Origin: Nocardia salmonicida NBRC 13393
Lineage (GTDB): Bacteria; Actinomycetota; Actinomycetes; Mycobacteriales; Mycobacteriaceae
Assembly: GCF_001613085.1 (NCBI RefSeq)
Contig: NZ_BDBR01000012.1
Location: 186,001 to 250,000, forward strand
Direction: 5' to 3'
Length of the DNA stretch: 64,000 bases
In this document: piece by piece, positions 1-9,294 of the stretch
Layout: each line of letters opens with the position of its first letter
How positions within the stretch are numbered: the stretch's first letter is position 1
The notes under the pieces: generated by a model
Database searches by the model: none
What the model was told of the DNA's origin: nothing
What the model saw: only the letters and a program-made list of their open reading frames with translations
Program-made: the position numbers and the translations under genes

Positions 1-961
1 GACAGGTCCAGCCCTTCGGGGTGTGCATCACGATCATCGGCCAGCGGGGACGTGTCGTGTCACCGTCCTCGCGGGCGGCCCGCTGGAACTGCGCGATCCT
101 GTCCATGCAGGTATTCATCGCCTCGGCCATCGCCTGGTGGACCGGTGCGGGGTCGTCGCCGGAGACGATCAGCGGCTCGTAACCGTAGCCGCGCAGCAGT
201 TCGATCAGCTCTGCCTCGGGGATGCGGGCGAGAATGGTCGGATTGGCGATCTTGTACTCGTTGAGCGCGAGAATCGGCACCACCGCCCCGTCGCGGCCCG
301 CGTTGAGGAATTTGTTCGCGTGCCAGCTGCCCGCGAGTGGCCCGGTTTCTGCCTCGCCGTCGCCGACCACGCAGAACACGATGAGGTCGGGGTTGTCCAG
401 GGCGGCGCCGAAGGCGTGCAGCAGGCTGTAGCCGAGCTCACCGCCCTCGTGGAACGACCCCGGCGTCTCCGGAGCGCAGTGGCTCGGCACGCCGCCGGGG
501 AAGGAGAACCGGTGGAAGAATCTGCGCATACCGTCGATGTCGCGCGGGATATCCGGCTCCAGTTCGGTGTAGGCGTCTTCGAGCCACGCGCAGGCGTTGG
601 GCCCGGGCCCGCCGTGCCCGGGGCCCGCGACGTATACCGCGTTCAGGCCGCGATCGCGGATCACCCGGTTGGCGTGGGCCCACACCAGATTCAGGCCGGG
701 CACGGTACCGAAGTGGCCGAGCAGGCGTGGCTTGATGTCCTCGGCGACCAGCGGGGTGCGCAGCAGCGGATTGCTCATCAGGTAGATCTGGCCGACCGCG
801 AGATAGTTCGACGCCCGCCACCACGTGTCGACCGCGACGAGCTCCTCGCGCGAGAGCGGACCGGGTGCGTCGGTGAGGACGTAGGGCGTGGGAGCGATGG
901 TCTCGCCCCGGCCGTCTCCCACGTTGTCGGCGGCGGTGTCGCCCTGGGTGTTCCCGGTCAT
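1..961 (-). CDS. Phosphoketolase, N-terminal part (cut by window edge)
   Basis: Thiamine-diphosphate enzyme that splits xylulose-5-phosphate and/or fructose-6-phosphate with phosphate to give acetyl phosphate. The reverse strand reads without a stop from ATG at 961 to the window start, about 320 residues. It carries [10 protein letters not shown] near residue 116 and the ThDP-binding stretch [15 protein letters not shown] near residue 200, both characteristic of the XFP family, whose usual length is about 800 residues, so more than half is missing. GAGGAG lies about ten bases before the ATG. It diverges from the FKBP lipoprotein gene. Substrate preference cannot be told from this part. Confidence 0.93.
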   Translation of the reverse strand, partial: MTGNTQGDTAADNVGDGRGETIAPTPYVLTDAPGPLSREELVAVDTWWRASNYLAVGQIYLMSNPLLRTPLVAEDIKPRLLGHFGTVPGLNLVWAHANRVIRDRGLNAVYVAGPGHGGPGPNACAWLEDAYTELEPDIPRDIDGMRRFFHRFSFPGGVPSHCAPETPGSFHEGGELGYSLLHAFGAALDNPDLIVFCVVGDGEAETGPLAGSWHANKFLNAGRDGAVVPILALNEYKIANPTILARIPEAELIELLRGYGYEPLIVSGDDPAPVHQAMAEAMNTCMDRIAQFQRAAREDGDTTRPRWPMIVMHTPKGWTC

Positions 962-1112
962 CGCGGACTCTCCTCGAAATCGGTGAGTTCGCGGCGCCGT
1001 CCGCGCCGCGGTGCATGCACGGGCGCCGATCGAGGACCGGTGACACCCGGTGGGGAATCGCACCGCCGAGCCTACCGTCGTGCCGGTTTCCGCCCCCACT
1101 ACGACAGTCGAT

Positions 1113-1118
1113 TACTGT
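1113..1118 (+). promoter_or_regulatory. Leaderless -10 (TACTGT) of FKBP gene
   Basis: TACTGT ends seven bases before the ATG at 1126 and no Shine-Dalgarno sequence is present, so the transcript probably starts at or next to the start codon. Confidence 0.5.
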
Positions 1119-1125
1119 GCGGGCC

Positions 1126-1674
1126 ATGCATTCTCTCGGCAGGATCATCGGAATCGGACTCGTCGCGGCCGCCGCGATCACGACAGCGGCCTGCGGCTCC
1201 GACGCGGATTCGACCAGCTCGCCGAGCTCGAGCTCGGTCGGCGGAAATCCCGCGAGCACGGGTCTCGAATGCACCGCCGACGACGTGAAGGTCAGCGGCG
1301 GTTTCGGCGAGGCGCCCAAGATCACCATCCCCGAGACCTGCGATCCGCCCAAGAGCCTGATCGTCAAGGATCTGGTGGCAGGCAACGGGCCCGGCGCGGC
1401 GGCCGGACAGCCGCTGACCATGAACTACGAGTTGGTCACCTGGTCGGACAAGCAGGTACTCGACAGCTCCTTCCAGCGCGGTAAGCCGTTCGGGCTGACC
1501 CTCGGCGCGGGCCAGGTCATCCAGGGCTGGGACGAAGGCCTGATCGGCGTACAGCAGGGCACCCGCAGGCTGCTGATCGTGCCACCGAACCTCGGCTACG
1601 GCGAAGGCGGCAACGGTGTGCCGCCGAACGAGACGTTGGTCTTCGTGACCGACGCCGTGCAGGTCGGCCGCTAG
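1126..1674 (+). CDS. FKBP-type peptidyl-prolyl isomerase lipoprotein
   Basis: Probable cell-envelope prolyl isomerase that assists folding of exported proteins. The 182-residue product starts with a short basic end and a hydrophobic stretch ending in ITTAAC; Cys23 is the likely lipidated residue. A Ser-rich linker follows. Residues about 80-182 form an FKBP fold with VIQGWDEGLIGV and GYGEGGNGVPPNETLVF, the usual active-site signature. The ATG at 1126 is preferred over longer in-frame starts because it begins the signal peptide and follows a -10 element by seven bases. It lies head-to-head with the phosphoketolase gene and upstream of trigger factor, another prolyl isomerase. Confidence 0.9.
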   Translation: MHSLGRIIGIGLVAAAAITTAACGSDADSTSSPSSSSVGGNPASTGLECTADDVKVSGGFGEAPKITIPETCDPPKSLIVKDLVAGNGPGAAAGQPLTMNYELVTWSDKQVLDSSFQRGKPFGLTLGAGQVIQGWDEGLIGVQQGTRRLLIVPPNLGYGEGGNGVPPNETLVFVTDAVQVGR

Positions 1675-1834
1675 CGGCACCCTCAACCAAACACCGATTG
1701 CGCGACCGCGCGGGCGGTCAACTACCCTGGTCGGGATGCGCTTTATGCGCCGCACCTGGCTTAGCCGTGCCTGACTATGGCGCGTCGCCCCCTGTGGGGA
1801 CACCACCATGAACTACGAACCAAGGAGTATGTCC

Positions 1835-3199
1835 GTGAAGAGCACCGTCGAGCAGCTGAGCCCGACCCGGGTCCGGATCAACGTCGAGGTGCCCTTCGAG
1901 GAGCTGAAGCCCGACTTCGACAAGGCGTACAAGGCGCTGGCGCAGCAGGTCAAGATCCCCGGCTTCCGTCCCGGCAAGGCTCCGGCCAAGCTGATCGAGA
2001 CCCGTGTCGGCCGTGGCGCCGTGCTGGAGCAGGTCGTCAACGACGCGCTGCCCGCCCGCTACGCCGAGGCCGTGCAGGCCACCGAGGTCAAGGTCATCGG
2101 CCAGCCCGAGATCGAGATCACCAAGATCGAAGACGGCGAAGAGCTCGCGTTCACCGCTGAGGTCGACGTGCGCCCCGAGATCGCCCTGCCCGATTACTCG
2201 GGCATCGAGGTGAGTGTCGATTCCTTCACCATCGGCGACGACGACATCGAGGAGCAGCTCACCTCGCTGCGTCAGCGCTTCGGCACCCTCACCGGTGTCG
2301 AGCGCGCCGTGGCCGATGGCGACTTCGTATCGATCGACCTGTCGGCGACCGTCGACGGTGCGGACGTCCCCGAGGCGGCCACCACCGGCCTGTCGCACGA
2401 AGTCGGTTCGGGTCAGCTGATCGAGGGTCTCGACGAGGCGGTCATCGGCCTGAAGGCCGGCGAGTCCGCCGAGTTCACCTCCACCCTGGTCGCCGGCGAC
2501 CACGCGGGCTCCGAAGCCGTGATCACCGTGACCGTGCAGTCGGTCAAGGAGCGCGAGCTGCCCGAGGCCGACGACGAGTTCGCTCAGCTGGCCAGTGAGT
2601 TCGACACCATCGACGAGCTCAAGGAAGACCTGAAGGGCCGCGTCGAGCGCGTCAAGAAGGTCGAGCAGGCCGGTTCGATCCGCGACAAGGTGCTCGACAC
2701 CCTGCTCGAGACCGTCGAGGTCCCGCTGCCGGAGGCCGTGGTCAAGGCCGAGGTCGACGCCGTGGTCCACGACGCCGTGCACGGTTTCGACCACGACGAG
2801 GCCAAGCTGGCCGAGGCGCTCGAGGCGCAGGGCTCCTCCCGCGAGGAGTTCGACAAGGACACCCAGGAAGCCGCCGAGAAGTCGGTGAAGACCCAGCTGC
2901 TGCTCGACGCCATCGCCGAGGCCGAGAACACCCAGGTCGGCCAGCAGGAGCTGACCGAGCGAATCCTGTTCCAGGCACAGCGTTACGGCATGTCGCCGGA
3001 GCAGTTCATCCAGCAGGTGCAGCAGGCCGGCCAGCTCGGCGCGGTCTTCGCCGACGTGCGACGCGGCAAGGCGCTCGCCGGAGTTGTCGGTCAGGTGAAG
3101 GTTACCGACTCCGACGGCAACGTGGTCGACACCACCGAAATGTTCGGTGACCCTGCGGATTCCGCTGAAATCGAGCTGGACGAAGCCGCTGCTGAGTAG
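1835..3199 (+). CDS. tig: Trigger factor, ribosome-associated chaperone
   Basis: Binds the ribosome exit tunnel and shields nascent chains; it also has prolyl isomerase activity. The protein has 454 residues. The N-terminal ribosome-binding domain contains the GFRPGKAP loop (near residue 42), the PPIase domain lies at about 160-245, and a long helical C-terminal substrate domain ends in an acidic tail ([13 protein letters not shown]). I chose GTG at 1835 over the ATG at 1829 because AAGGAG (1822-1827) sits seven bases before it and the protein then begins [20 protein letters not shown], as in mycobacteria. It precedes the clpP genes, the common actinobacterial order. Confidence 0.96.
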   Translation: MKSTVEQLSPTRVRINVEVPFEELKPDFDKAYKALAQQVKIPGFRPGKAPAKLIETRVGRGAVLEQVVNDALPARYAEAVQATEVKVIGQPEIEITKIEDGEELAFTAEVDVRPEIALPDYSGIEVSVDSFTIGDDDIEEQLTSLRQRFGTLTGVERAVADGDFVSIDLSATVDGADVPEAATTGLSHEVGSGQLIEGLDEAVIGLKAGESAEFTSTLVAGDHAGSEAVITVTVQSVKERELPEADDEFAQLASEFDTIDELKEDLKGRVERVKKVEQAGSIRDKVLDTLLETVEVPLPEAVVKAEVDAVVHDAVHGFDHDEAKLAEALEAQGSSREEFDKDTQEAAEKSVKTQLLLDAIAEAENTQVGQQELTERILFQAQRYGMSPEQFIQQVQQAGQLGAVFADVRRGKALAGVVGQVKVTDSDGNVVDTTEMFGDPADSAEIELDEAAAE

Positions 3200-3229
3200 G
3201 TTTCGGCGGCGTGATTTGATTGCGCTGTG

Positions 3230-3275
3230 AGCGAAGAAGGGCGGTACCGGGAGTTCGGTGCCGCCCTGCTTCGTT
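3230..3275 (+). terminator. Long hairpin between tig and clpP1
   Basis: Bases 3230-3248 pair with 3257-3275 over 19 positions with one mismatch and two G-U pairs, around an eight-base loop. A weak T-containing tract follows. It could end tig transcription or partly attenuate readthrough into the clp genes. Confidence 0.6.
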
Positions 3276-3342
3276 AGTGTTTGTGACGACGAACCGTATT
3301 CGTATGGCCGTAGCAATCGGTGAGAAGAGAAGGCAGGTATCC

Positions 3343-3942
3343 GTGACGATCAACCAGGCAGGGGTCATGACAGCCGCTACCGCTGGACTCAACCTCAGTG
3401 ATTCCGTATACGAACGGCTGCTTCGCGAGCGCATCATCTTCCTGGGCACCCAGGTCGACGATGAGATCGCGAACAAGATCTGCGCGCAGATCCTGCTGCT
3501 CTCGGCCGAGGACGCGACGAAGGACATCGCGCTCTACATCAACTCGCCCGGTGGCTCGGTCACTGCCGGCATGGCCATCTACGACACGATGCAGTTCGCC
3601 GAGTGCGACATCAAGACCGTCGCGATGGGTCTGGCCGCATCGATGGGACAGTTCCTGCTGACCGCGGGCACCAAGGGCAAGCGTTTCGCGCTGCCGCACA
3701 CCCGGATCATGATGCACCAGCCCTCGGCGGGCATCGGTGGTTCGGCCGCCGACATCGCGATCATGGCCGAGCAGTTCGCCCACACCAAGCGTGAGCTCAA
3801 CGAACTGCAGTCGCTGCACACCGGCAAGTCGGTGGAGCAGGTGACCGAGGACGCGGACCGCGACCGCTGGTTCACGGCGAAGGAAGCCCTGGAATACGGC
3901 TTCATCGACCACGTGGTCGCCCACGCGAACCAGGCGAAGTAG
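3343..3942 (+). CDS. clpP1: ATP-dependent Clp protease proteolytic subunit 1
   Basis: Serine peptidase ring of the Clp protease, working with ClpP2 and an unfoldase such as ClpX. The 199-residue product has the catalytic serine in GLAASMGQF (Ser100), the histidine in MMHQPSAG (His125) and the aspartate in EDADRDRWF (about 170), with the NSPGGS oxyanion strand near residue 67. Start is uncertain: GTG 3343 follows AGGCAGG by a short gap, while ATG 3304 and ATG 3367 are in frame. The mature region begins at about [12 protein letters not shown]. Actinobacterial ClpP1 and ClpP2 act as a mixed tetradecamer that is generally essential. Confidence 0.94.
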   Translation: MTINQAGVMTAATAGLNLSDSVYERLLRERIIFLGTQVDDEIANKICAQILLLSAEDATKDIALYINSPGGSVTAGMAIYDTMQFAECDIKTVAMGLAASMGQFLLTAGTKGKRFALPHTRIMMHQPSAGIGGSAADIAIMAEQFAHTKRELNELQSLHTGKSVEQVTEDADRDRWFTAKEALEYGFIDHVVAHANQAK

Positions 3943-3988
3943 CGCAGGCCCGCGCCCCATCACACTCGAGACAAGCTTGGAGACCAAG

Positions 3989-4654
3989 ATGGCCAATCTG
4001 ATCGACCCGCGCGCAGGCTTGGGCGGCGCTGCTGCCGCCAACCCGCAGTCGCGCTACATCCTGCCGCAGTTCACCGAGCAGACTTCGTTCGGCGTCAAGA
4101 CCTCCGACCCGTACAACAAGCTGTTCGAGGAGCGCATCATCTTCCTGGGCAACCAGGTCGACGACGTCTCGGCGAACGACATCATGGCGCAGCTGCTGGT
4201 GCTGGAGTCCCAGGACCCCGACCGCGACATCACCATGTACATCAACTCGCCCGGTGGCTCGTTCACCGCGCTGATGGCGATCTACGACACCATGCAGTAC
4301 GTGCGCCCCGACGTGGTCACGGTCTGCCTGGGTCAGGCCGCCTCAGCCGCCGCGGTGCTGCTGGCCGCCGGAGCTCCCGGCAAGCGGGCCGCACTGCCCA
4401 ACGCGCGCATCCTGATCCACCAGCCGTCTTCCGGCGGTGTGCAGGGTCAGGTGTCCGACCTCGAGATCGCCGCGGCCGAGATCGAGCGGATGCGTCGCTT
4501 GATGGAAGTCACCATCTCGCGCCACACCGGCAAGCCCGAGGAGCAGGTCCGCAAGGACACCGACCGCGACAAGATCCTGACCGCCGAGGAAGCCAAGGAA
4601 TACGGCATCATCGATCAGGTCTTCGACTACCGCAAGCTCAGCGGACAGAAGTGA
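3989..4654 (+). CDS. clpP2: ATP-dependent Clp protease proteolytic subunit 2
   Basis: Second ring subunit of the ClpP1P2 peptidase. The 221-residue product has Ser119 in [11 protein letters not shown], His144 in [10 protein letters not shown] and the aspartate in [10 protein letters not shown]. The first ~30 residues, including [15 protein letters not shown], resemble the processed propeptide region of mycobacterial ClpP2. The ATG at 3989 follows GGAG at 3979-3982 by six bases; an in-frame TTG at 3977 is less likely. It lies 46 bases after clpP1 and is probably co-transcribed with it; a strong terminator follows. Confidence 0.95.
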   Translation: MANLIDPRAGLGGAAAANPQSRYILPQFTEQTSFGVKTSDPYNKLFEERIIFLGNQVDDVSANDIMAQLLVLESQDPDRDITMYINSPGGSFTALMAIYDTMQYVRPDVVTVCLGQAASAAAVLLAAGAPGKRAALPNARILIHQPSSGGVQGQVSDLEIAAAEIERMRRLMEVTISRHTGKPEEQVRKDTDRDKILTAEEAKEYGIIDQVFDYRKLSGQK

Positions 4655-4659
4655 CACGC

Positions 4660-4701
4660 CCGGGCCCGCTGTCCTGATCTGGGCGGCGGGCCCGGCTTTT
4701 T
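4660..4701 (+). terminator. Rho-independent terminator after clpP2
   Basis: Bases 4660-4669 pair perfectly with 4686-4695 (ten pairs), followed at once by CTTTTT. It ends the clpP1-clpP2 unit and separates clpX. Confidence 0.85.
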
Positions 4702-4895
4702 CACCCGCGGTGGCTCACAATGGTGAGGACCCGCACAGCACTCACGACAAACATGCGCGAGTTGTCGACCTCATTCGCGCACAACAGGTACGGTCGACTC
4801 AGGGACCATTGCTCTGATTGACGGCACCGAGACGTATTTCCGGCCCAATCGGGGGACGACGGTCGCACTCGGACAAGGAAGTAGGGACCTACGAG

Positions 4896-6176
4896 ATGGC
4901 GCGCATCGGAGACGGCGGCGATCTGCTGAAGTGCTCGTTCTGCGGAAAGAGCCAGAAGCAGGTCAAGAAGCTCATCGCGGGCCCTGGGGTTTATATCTGC
5001 GACGAGTGCATCGATCTGTGCAACGAGATCATCGAAGAAGAGTTGGCCGAGTCGAGCGAAGTGAAGCTCGACGAGTTGCCCAAGCCTTCGGAGATTCGGG
5101 ATTTCCTCGAGAACTACGTGATCGGCCAGGACACCGCCAAGCGGACCCTCGCCGTCGCGGTCTACAACCACTACAAGCGCATCCAGGCAGGCGACAAGGG
5201 CCGCGACAGCCGCGGTGAGGCCGTCGAACTGATGAAGTCGAACATCTTGATGCTCGGCCCCACCGGTTGCGGCAAGACCTACCTCGCGCAGACCCTGGCC
5301 AAGATGCTGAACGTCCCGTTCGCCATCGCCGACGCCACCGCCCTCACCGAGGCCGGCTATGTCGGTGAGGACGTCGAGAACATCCTGCTGAAGCTGATCC
5401 AGGCCGCCGACTACGACGTCAAGCGCGCCGAGACCGGCATCATCTACATCGACGAGGTCGACAAGATCGCCCGCAAGAGCGAGAACCCGTCGATCACCCG
5501 CGATGTCTCGGGCGAGGGTGTGCAGCAGGCGCTGCTGAAGATCCTGGAGGGCACCCAGGCGAGTGTGCCGCCGCAGGGCGGTCGTAAGCACCCGCACCAG
5601 GAGTTCATCCAGATCGACACCACCAACGTGCTGTTCATCGTCGCGGGTGCCTTCGCGGGCCTGGAGAAGATCATCTCCGACCGCACCGGCCACCGCGGCA
5701 TCGGCTTCGGCGCCGAGGTGCGCTCCAAGGCCGAGGTCGACACCGATGACCACTTCGCCGACGTGATGCCGGAGGATCTGATCAAGTTCGGTCTGATCCC
5801 CGAGTTCATCGGCCGCCTGCCCATCGTCGCCTCGGTGACGAACCTGGACAAGGAATCGCTGGTCACTATTCTCTCCGAGCCGAAGAACGCACTGGTCAAG
5901 CAGTACGTTCGCCTGTTCGAGATGGACGGCGTCGACCTCGAGTTCACCACCGACGCCCTCGAAGCGATCGCCGATCAGGCGATCCTGCGCGGCACCGGTG
6001 CTCGCGGCCTTCGCGCCATCATGGAAGAGGTCCTGCTGCCGGTGATGTACGACATCCCCGGCCGCGACGACGTCGCCAAGGTGGTCGTGAACGCCGACAC
6101 CGTCGTGCACAACGTCCTCCCGACGATCGTGCCGCGTAAGGCGCAGCGTCCCGAGCGTCGCGAGAAGTCGGCGTAA
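4896..6176 (+). CDS. clpX: ClpX, AAA+ unfoldase of the Clp protease
   Basis: Recognises, unfolds and translocates substrates into ClpP1P2. The 426-residue protein has the N-terminal zinc-binding domain (CSFC near 13-16 and CDEC near 38-41), the AAA+ Walker A GPTGCGKT near residue 125, Walker [11 protein letters not shown] near 190, the ClpP-docking IGF loop as RGIGFGAEV near 268, and sensor 2 [11 protein letters not shown] near 370. ATG 4896 is chosen because [17 protein letters not shown] is the usual N-terminus; longer in-frame starts lack support. Its own transcription unit is likely, since a terminator precedes it and another follows. Confidence 0.96.
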   Translation: MARIGDGGDLLKCSFCGKSQKQVKKLIAGPGVYICDECIDLCNEIIEEELAESSEVKLDELPKPSEIRDFLENYVIGQDTAKRTLAVAVYNHYKRIQAGDKGRDSRGEAVELMKSNILMLGPTGCGKTYLAQTLAKMLNVPFAIADATALTEAGYVGEDVENILLKLIQAADYDVKRAETGIIYIDEVDKIARKSENPSITRDVSGEGVQQALLKILEGTQASVPPQGGRKHPHQEFIQIDTTNVLFIVAGAFAGLEKIISDRTGHRGIGFGAEVRSKAEVDTDDHFADVMPEDLIKFGLIPEFIGRLPIVASVTNLDKESLVTILSEPKNALVKQYVRLFEMDGVDLEFTTDALEAIADQAILRGTGARGLRAIMEEVLLPVMYDIPGRDDVAKVVVNADTVVHNVLPTIVPRKAQRPERREKSA

Positions 6177-6189
6177 CAAACCAACGGCA

Positions 6190-6224
6190 AAGGGCCCCTT
6201 CGGATCTGATCCGGAGGGGCCCTT
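6190..6224. terminator. Bidirectional terminator between clpX and membrane protein gene
   Basis: Fifteen base pairs (6190-6204 with 6210-6224, one G-U) close a five-base loop. A-rich bases precede it and TTC follows, so it can serve both convergent genes. Confidence 0.8.
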
Positions 6225-6243
6225 CGCTGTGTGTCGGTGGAGG

Positions 6244-7059
6244 CTAGGTGGCGGCCGGGTTACCCATGCTCGGCGCGGACAGGAGATTGTCGGCCTCGTC
6301 TGCCGGGATCTCCGCGCTGGCACGGACGATCGCGGTGCTGTAGCGGGCGCTGGCGGCATTGTGGATGAGTAGCGCGACACCGATCATCACCGGGGCCACC
6401 GCGTGCACAGCGGCGTCGTACCAGTGCCCTGCGCTCAGGTGTGGGTAGGTGTTGAGGGCGATGGTCAGCGTGAGCAGGAACAGCTCGGCGATCAGCACCT
6501 GGTTGCGGTTGCCCATCACGCCCCACTCGGCCACCCGCGTGGTGCCGATCATGATGATGATCAGGCACACGCTGATCATCGCCTCCAGGCCGAAACTGGC
6601 CCAGTAGAGCGGATCGGTGGGCCCGCCAGGGGCGATGTTGTGCTGGACGTTCACCGCCGACCACAGCATGCCCGTGATCACCACGCCTGCCAGGGCCCGC
6701 AGCGACCAGGTGCGGTGCTGATAGAGCGAGGCGAGGCGAGCGCGCGGGTTGGACTCGCGGCGTTGCGCGGCGATGGCCTTGCGGGCCAGCATCAGGTCCG
6801 ACATCTCGGCGCGCTCCAGCTCCGCGGTGGTGTCTCGCAGGCGGTCGGCGTGCGAGGAGGCGGCCTTGATCTGTTTCCAGCGCTGGTCGCGCTCGTAGGT
6901 GCGGATCTTCTCGGCGAGTTCGCGCTCGGCGCTCAACTCGTCTTCGGACAGCGCGTCGGTCAGGGCCGGATCGGACTGATAGGCGATGCGGCGCCTGGCC
7001 CGTTCCACCCGCACAGGCAGTGCGGTGACCTCGTGATCGAGCGGGTGTTCCTCGCGCAT
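6244..7059 (-). CDS. Uncharacterised membrane protein with charged N-terminal coil
   Basis: I do not recognise a named family with confidence; the layout loosely recalls SpdB/DUF2637-type actinobacterial membrane proteins. The 271-residue product has about 110 charged, helical N-terminal residues rich in Arg, Glu and Ala, then four hydrophobic segments, including LAGVVITGMLWSAV, ISVCLIIIMIGT, ELFLLTLTIAL and VAPVMIGVALLI, and a short tail. The start at 7059 follows TGGAG by about five bases; an ATG at 7128 would add 23 residues. It is convergent with clpX. No catalytic motif is visible. Confidence 0.7.
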   Translation of the reverse strand: MREEHPLDHEVTALPVRVERARRRIAYQSDPALTDALSEDELSAERELAEKIRTYERDQRWKQIKAASSHADRLRDTTAELERAEMSDLMLARKAIAAQRRESNPRARLASLYQHRTWSLRALAGVVITGMLWSAVNVQHNIAPGGPTDPLYWASFGLEAMISVCLIIIMIGTTRVAEWGVMGNRNQVLIAELFLLTLTIALNTYPHLSAGHWYDAAVHAVAPVMIGVALLIHNAASARYSTAIVRASAEIPADEADNLLSAPSMGNPAAT

Positions 7060-7535
7060 CGCAACTCCAGGTAGCAAAAGGGTTCGCCGGGTCGCGTCAT
7101 TGTTGCGCATCGAGCGGGGGGAGAACACCCGTGGGCCCGAATTACTCGGTCCGAAGGCGCTGAAAATGTCTGGCGCACAACTGTGTAGCTGTTGACGGAG
7201 CGGTACGGGAGACGGTGACGACCGTTCGAGAATCGGTCGCGCCCGGGGCCGAGGAGCTTCGTTGATCCTCCGTGGTTCGCCGTTGAACCTTGATCCCGTA
7301 AAAGTGCTTCTGATGATGTGTCGTTGCTGGTCATCGGGGTGTTACTCCGGCCTGAACCGGTCGGTCTTTTCGTCCGTTTGGTCCGTCTCGCAGGGCCTTC
7401 ATCGATTACGACGGGTTCGGCACGCAAAACTCATCGGCGTATCCTCGCGGTGTGTCGGACTGGTGCTGCCGATTTCGTGCTGTTTACTCGGTCCGTCAAT
7501 CAGATGTTCGAGTGACGAGTGGAAGCGGAGGAGAC
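7060..7535. other. Gene-free region upstream of mIHF gene
   Basis: About 475 bases with no convincing coding frame and visibly lower GC than the flanks. It lies between the start of the leftward membrane protein gene and the mIHF gene. TATCCT at 7440-7445 with TTCGGC 18 bases earlier is a weak promoter candidate for mIHF, giving a leader of roughly 85 bases. I see no tRNA or repeat here. Confidence 0.5.
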
Positions 7536-7850
7536 ATGGCACTGCCTACGATGACCGCCGAACAGCGCACCGAGGCGTTGGCCAAAGCGGCTGCCGTGCG
7601 CAAGGCGCGCTCGGAACTGATCGGCAAGGTGAAGGAGGGCAAGGTCACCGTCGCCGATCTGCTCAAGAAAGCCGACAGCGATGACCTGGTGAAAAAGACC
7701 AAGGTCGCTGCCGTGATCAAGGCACTGCCGGGCGTTGGTCCGGTCAAGGCCGCCAAGCTGATGGATCAGGCCGAGATTCCCGAAGATCGTCGTATCGGTG
7801 GCCTCGGTGCTCGTCAGCGCGCGGCCCTGCTCGACGCCCTCGAGGCCTGA
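7536..7850 (+). CDS. mihF: Mycobacterial-type integration host factor (mIHF)
   Basis: Small basic nucleoid protein that binds and bends DNA. The product has 104 residues: an Ala/Lys-rich helical N-terminus and a helix-hairpin-helix-like core with LPGVGPVKAAKLMDQAEI and the end IGGLGARQRAALLDAL, both typical of actinobacterial mIHF. ATG 7536 follows GGAGGAG closely and is preferred to an upstream in-frame start. In mycobacteria and Streptomyces the mIHF gene usually sits beside gmk; here it stands alone between a membrane protein and an FHA gene, so this may be a second copy. Confidence 0.9.
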   Translation: MALPTMTAEQRTEALAKAAAVRKARSELIGKVKEGKVTVADLLKKADSDDLVKKTKVAAVIKALPGVGPVKAAKLMDQAEIPEDRRIGGLGARQRAALLDALEA

Positions 7851-7863
7851 GCCGATTAGCGAT

Positions 7864-7897
7864 CCGACGCCCGTGGTGCTGGATGCACGGGCGTCGG
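7864..7897. terminator. Hairpin between mIHF and FHA genes
   Basis: A perfect 12-bp stem (7864-7875 with 7886-7897) with a ten-base loop lies between the two convergent genes. There is no long T tract, but its position suits a shared terminator. Confidence 0.65.
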
Positions 7898-7928
7898 GAT
7901 GGTCTGTGAGTGATCTGGAACAAGTGAA

Positions 7929-9113
7929 TTACACGCAATAGGTCAGCAGGAAGTCGTTGATCCGCAGGCGCCATCCCGGTTGCAATTCGATCGGGAGGGT
8001 GCCGACGCGAGACCAGCGTTCGCTGTCGGGGGCGGCGAAGAACGTTCCGGAGGTCGCGGGGGCCTCGCGGACGAACACCTTGCCACGGTCGGGGGCGACG
8101 AAGGCATGGACCCGCGAGACGAGCCGATCGCGCTCGATCAAAATCGGCGTCGCCGCGGAAGCGCGTACCGATTCTTCCCCCGAGGGATTGCGGCCGAGGA
8201 CATAGGGCCGGTCCAAGGGGTAGCTCAGTCCTTCTTCGGTGACCAGTGCGCCACGCGAACTGCTGTGGGGCGCCGTGCCTTTGCTCAGCGCGACCGGTTC
8301 GGCGCGCTTGGCGGCTTCGAGAGGTTGGGACCAGGCGCGGGGCGCGTCGGCATTGGGGGAGTTGCGCGGGCCGGTGCTCACGGTGGCACCGTCGCCGGTG
8401 CTCGGTCGGCTGCCCGTGCTCACCGTTTCGCTGTCGGGTCGGCCCGCATCGGGCTGGAAACCCGAGGTCGCGGGCTTTTCGGGCGTCGGTGCCGGGAACC
8501 CGGCGGTGGCCGGGAGCGCGTCGCCGGCGTCGGTGGGTCGCGAGGTCGGGGCGCGAAGGGCTTGGAAGCCGGTGGCCTCGGTGGGTGCGGGCTCGTCGAC
8601 GGATTCGACCCGGCGGGGCGGGGGATTGCGACGTCGGCCGAGGTTGAGCACGAAACCGTTACCGGTGACGATGCCGGCGCGCAGGTCGGTGCGTGGATTG
8701 GCGCTGGTGGGATCGGCCAGCTCGGCGCCCACCGCGATGCGTCGGACAGGTTCGCGGATGATCTCGTCGACCCAGGTGAAGGCCCGGTCGCCGGCGAGGC
8801 GGCGGTTGCCCTCCGCGCCGGAGATCTCGGCGATCACCGCGCCGCGCAACAGGATCAGCATGCCGTCGGCCGTCGGGGCGAGCACGCCGAAAGGTGGTGG
8901 GGCAGAAGCTCCGCCGAACACCACGCCCGCCAGCCGCTGTGCCAGGGCCGCACCGGGTGCGCTCGCCGCCGTGTTGTTGGCGACGGTTTCCACCGCGCCG
9001 AGTAACCGATCGGTCGACGGCGTTTCCCCGGCCAGATAGACGACGACATCGCCGAATCTGGCGACGATCCCGGTCCCCGGCACGATGGCCACGGTGGACG
9101 AATGCGCGTGCAT
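7929..9113 (-). CDS. FHA-domain protein with disordered linker
   Basis: Probable phosphothreonine reader in Ser/Thr kinase signalling. Of 394 residues, the first ~165 form an unrecognised conserved domain (FGDVVVYLAGETPS, VLAPTADGMLILLRG). Residues ~165-290 are Pro/Ala/Thr-rich and look disordered. The last ~105 form an FHA domain, with LGRNPS, the RLVSRVHAFVA core carrying the phosphothreonine-binding Ser/Arg, and a final LRINDFLLTYCV strand. AAGGAGG (9119-9125) sits five bases before ATG 9113. It is divergent from the TetR-GNAT gene. Its kinase or partner is not visible nearby. Confidence 0.85.
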   Translation of the reverse strand: MHAHSSTVAIVPGTGIVARFGDVVVYLAGETPSTDRLLGAVETVANNTAASAPGAALAQRLAGVVFGGASAPPPFGVLAPTADGMLILLRGAVIAEISGAEGNRRLAGDRAFTWVDEIIREPVRRIAVGAELADPTSANPRTDLRAGIVTGNGFVLNLGRRRNPPPRRVESVDEPAPTEATGFQALRAPTSRPTDAGDALPATAGFPAPTPEKPATSGFQPDAGRPDSETVSTGSRPSTGDGATVSTGPRNSPNADAPRAWSQPLEAAKRAEPVALSKGTAPHSSSRGALVTEEGLSYPLDRPYVLGRNPSGEESVRASAATPILIERDRLVSRVHAFVAPDRGKVFVREAPATSGTFFAAPDSERWSRVGTLPIELQPGWRLRINDFLLTYCV

Positions 9114-9244
9114 CAACGCCTCCTTGTCGGACTGGCCTTTACCGCCGCCTCGGCCGACCCCCGCTGTGCGTCAGACCGCGACCTAGCTCTCCGCCGCCAG
9201 CATAGATGGCCCGACGCCCGGGGATAAGGCCCGAAGGCGAACTT

Positions 9245-9273
9245 CGAACGGCGTTCGTGCCAAACGATGTTCG
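9245..9273. promoter_or_regulatory. Tandem palindromes, operator candidate for TetR-GNAT
   Basis: CGAAC-GGC-GTTCG (9245-9257) is followed 16 bases on by CAAAC-GAT-GTTCG (9261-9273). They cover the expected -35 position of the promoter whose -10 is TAGGAT at 9283, which fits repressor sites in the 181-base divergent region. Confidence 0.5.
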
Positions 9274-9282
9274 TCGGACGCG

Positions 9283-9288
9283 TAGGAT
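9283..9288 (+). promoter_or_regulatory. Leaderless -10 (TAGGAT) of TetR-GNAT gene
   Basis: TAGGAT ends six bases before ATG 9295; no ribosome binding site is seen. Confidence 0.55.
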
Positions 9289-9294
9289 CGGCGC

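Noticed and set aside
23..1288. A 421-codon + strand frame at the left edge
   Set aside because: The reverse strand encodes phosphoketolase with clear ThDP motifs; the + frame is its shadow.
1675..1834. A small RNA or tRNA gene between the FKBP and trigger factor genes
   Set aside because: No stable fold or tRNA landmarks are visible; it is most likely just the tig promoter and leader.
4701..6380. A 559-codon reverse frame over clpX
   Set aside because: Antisense shadow of clpX; it has no start signal and crosses the terminator.
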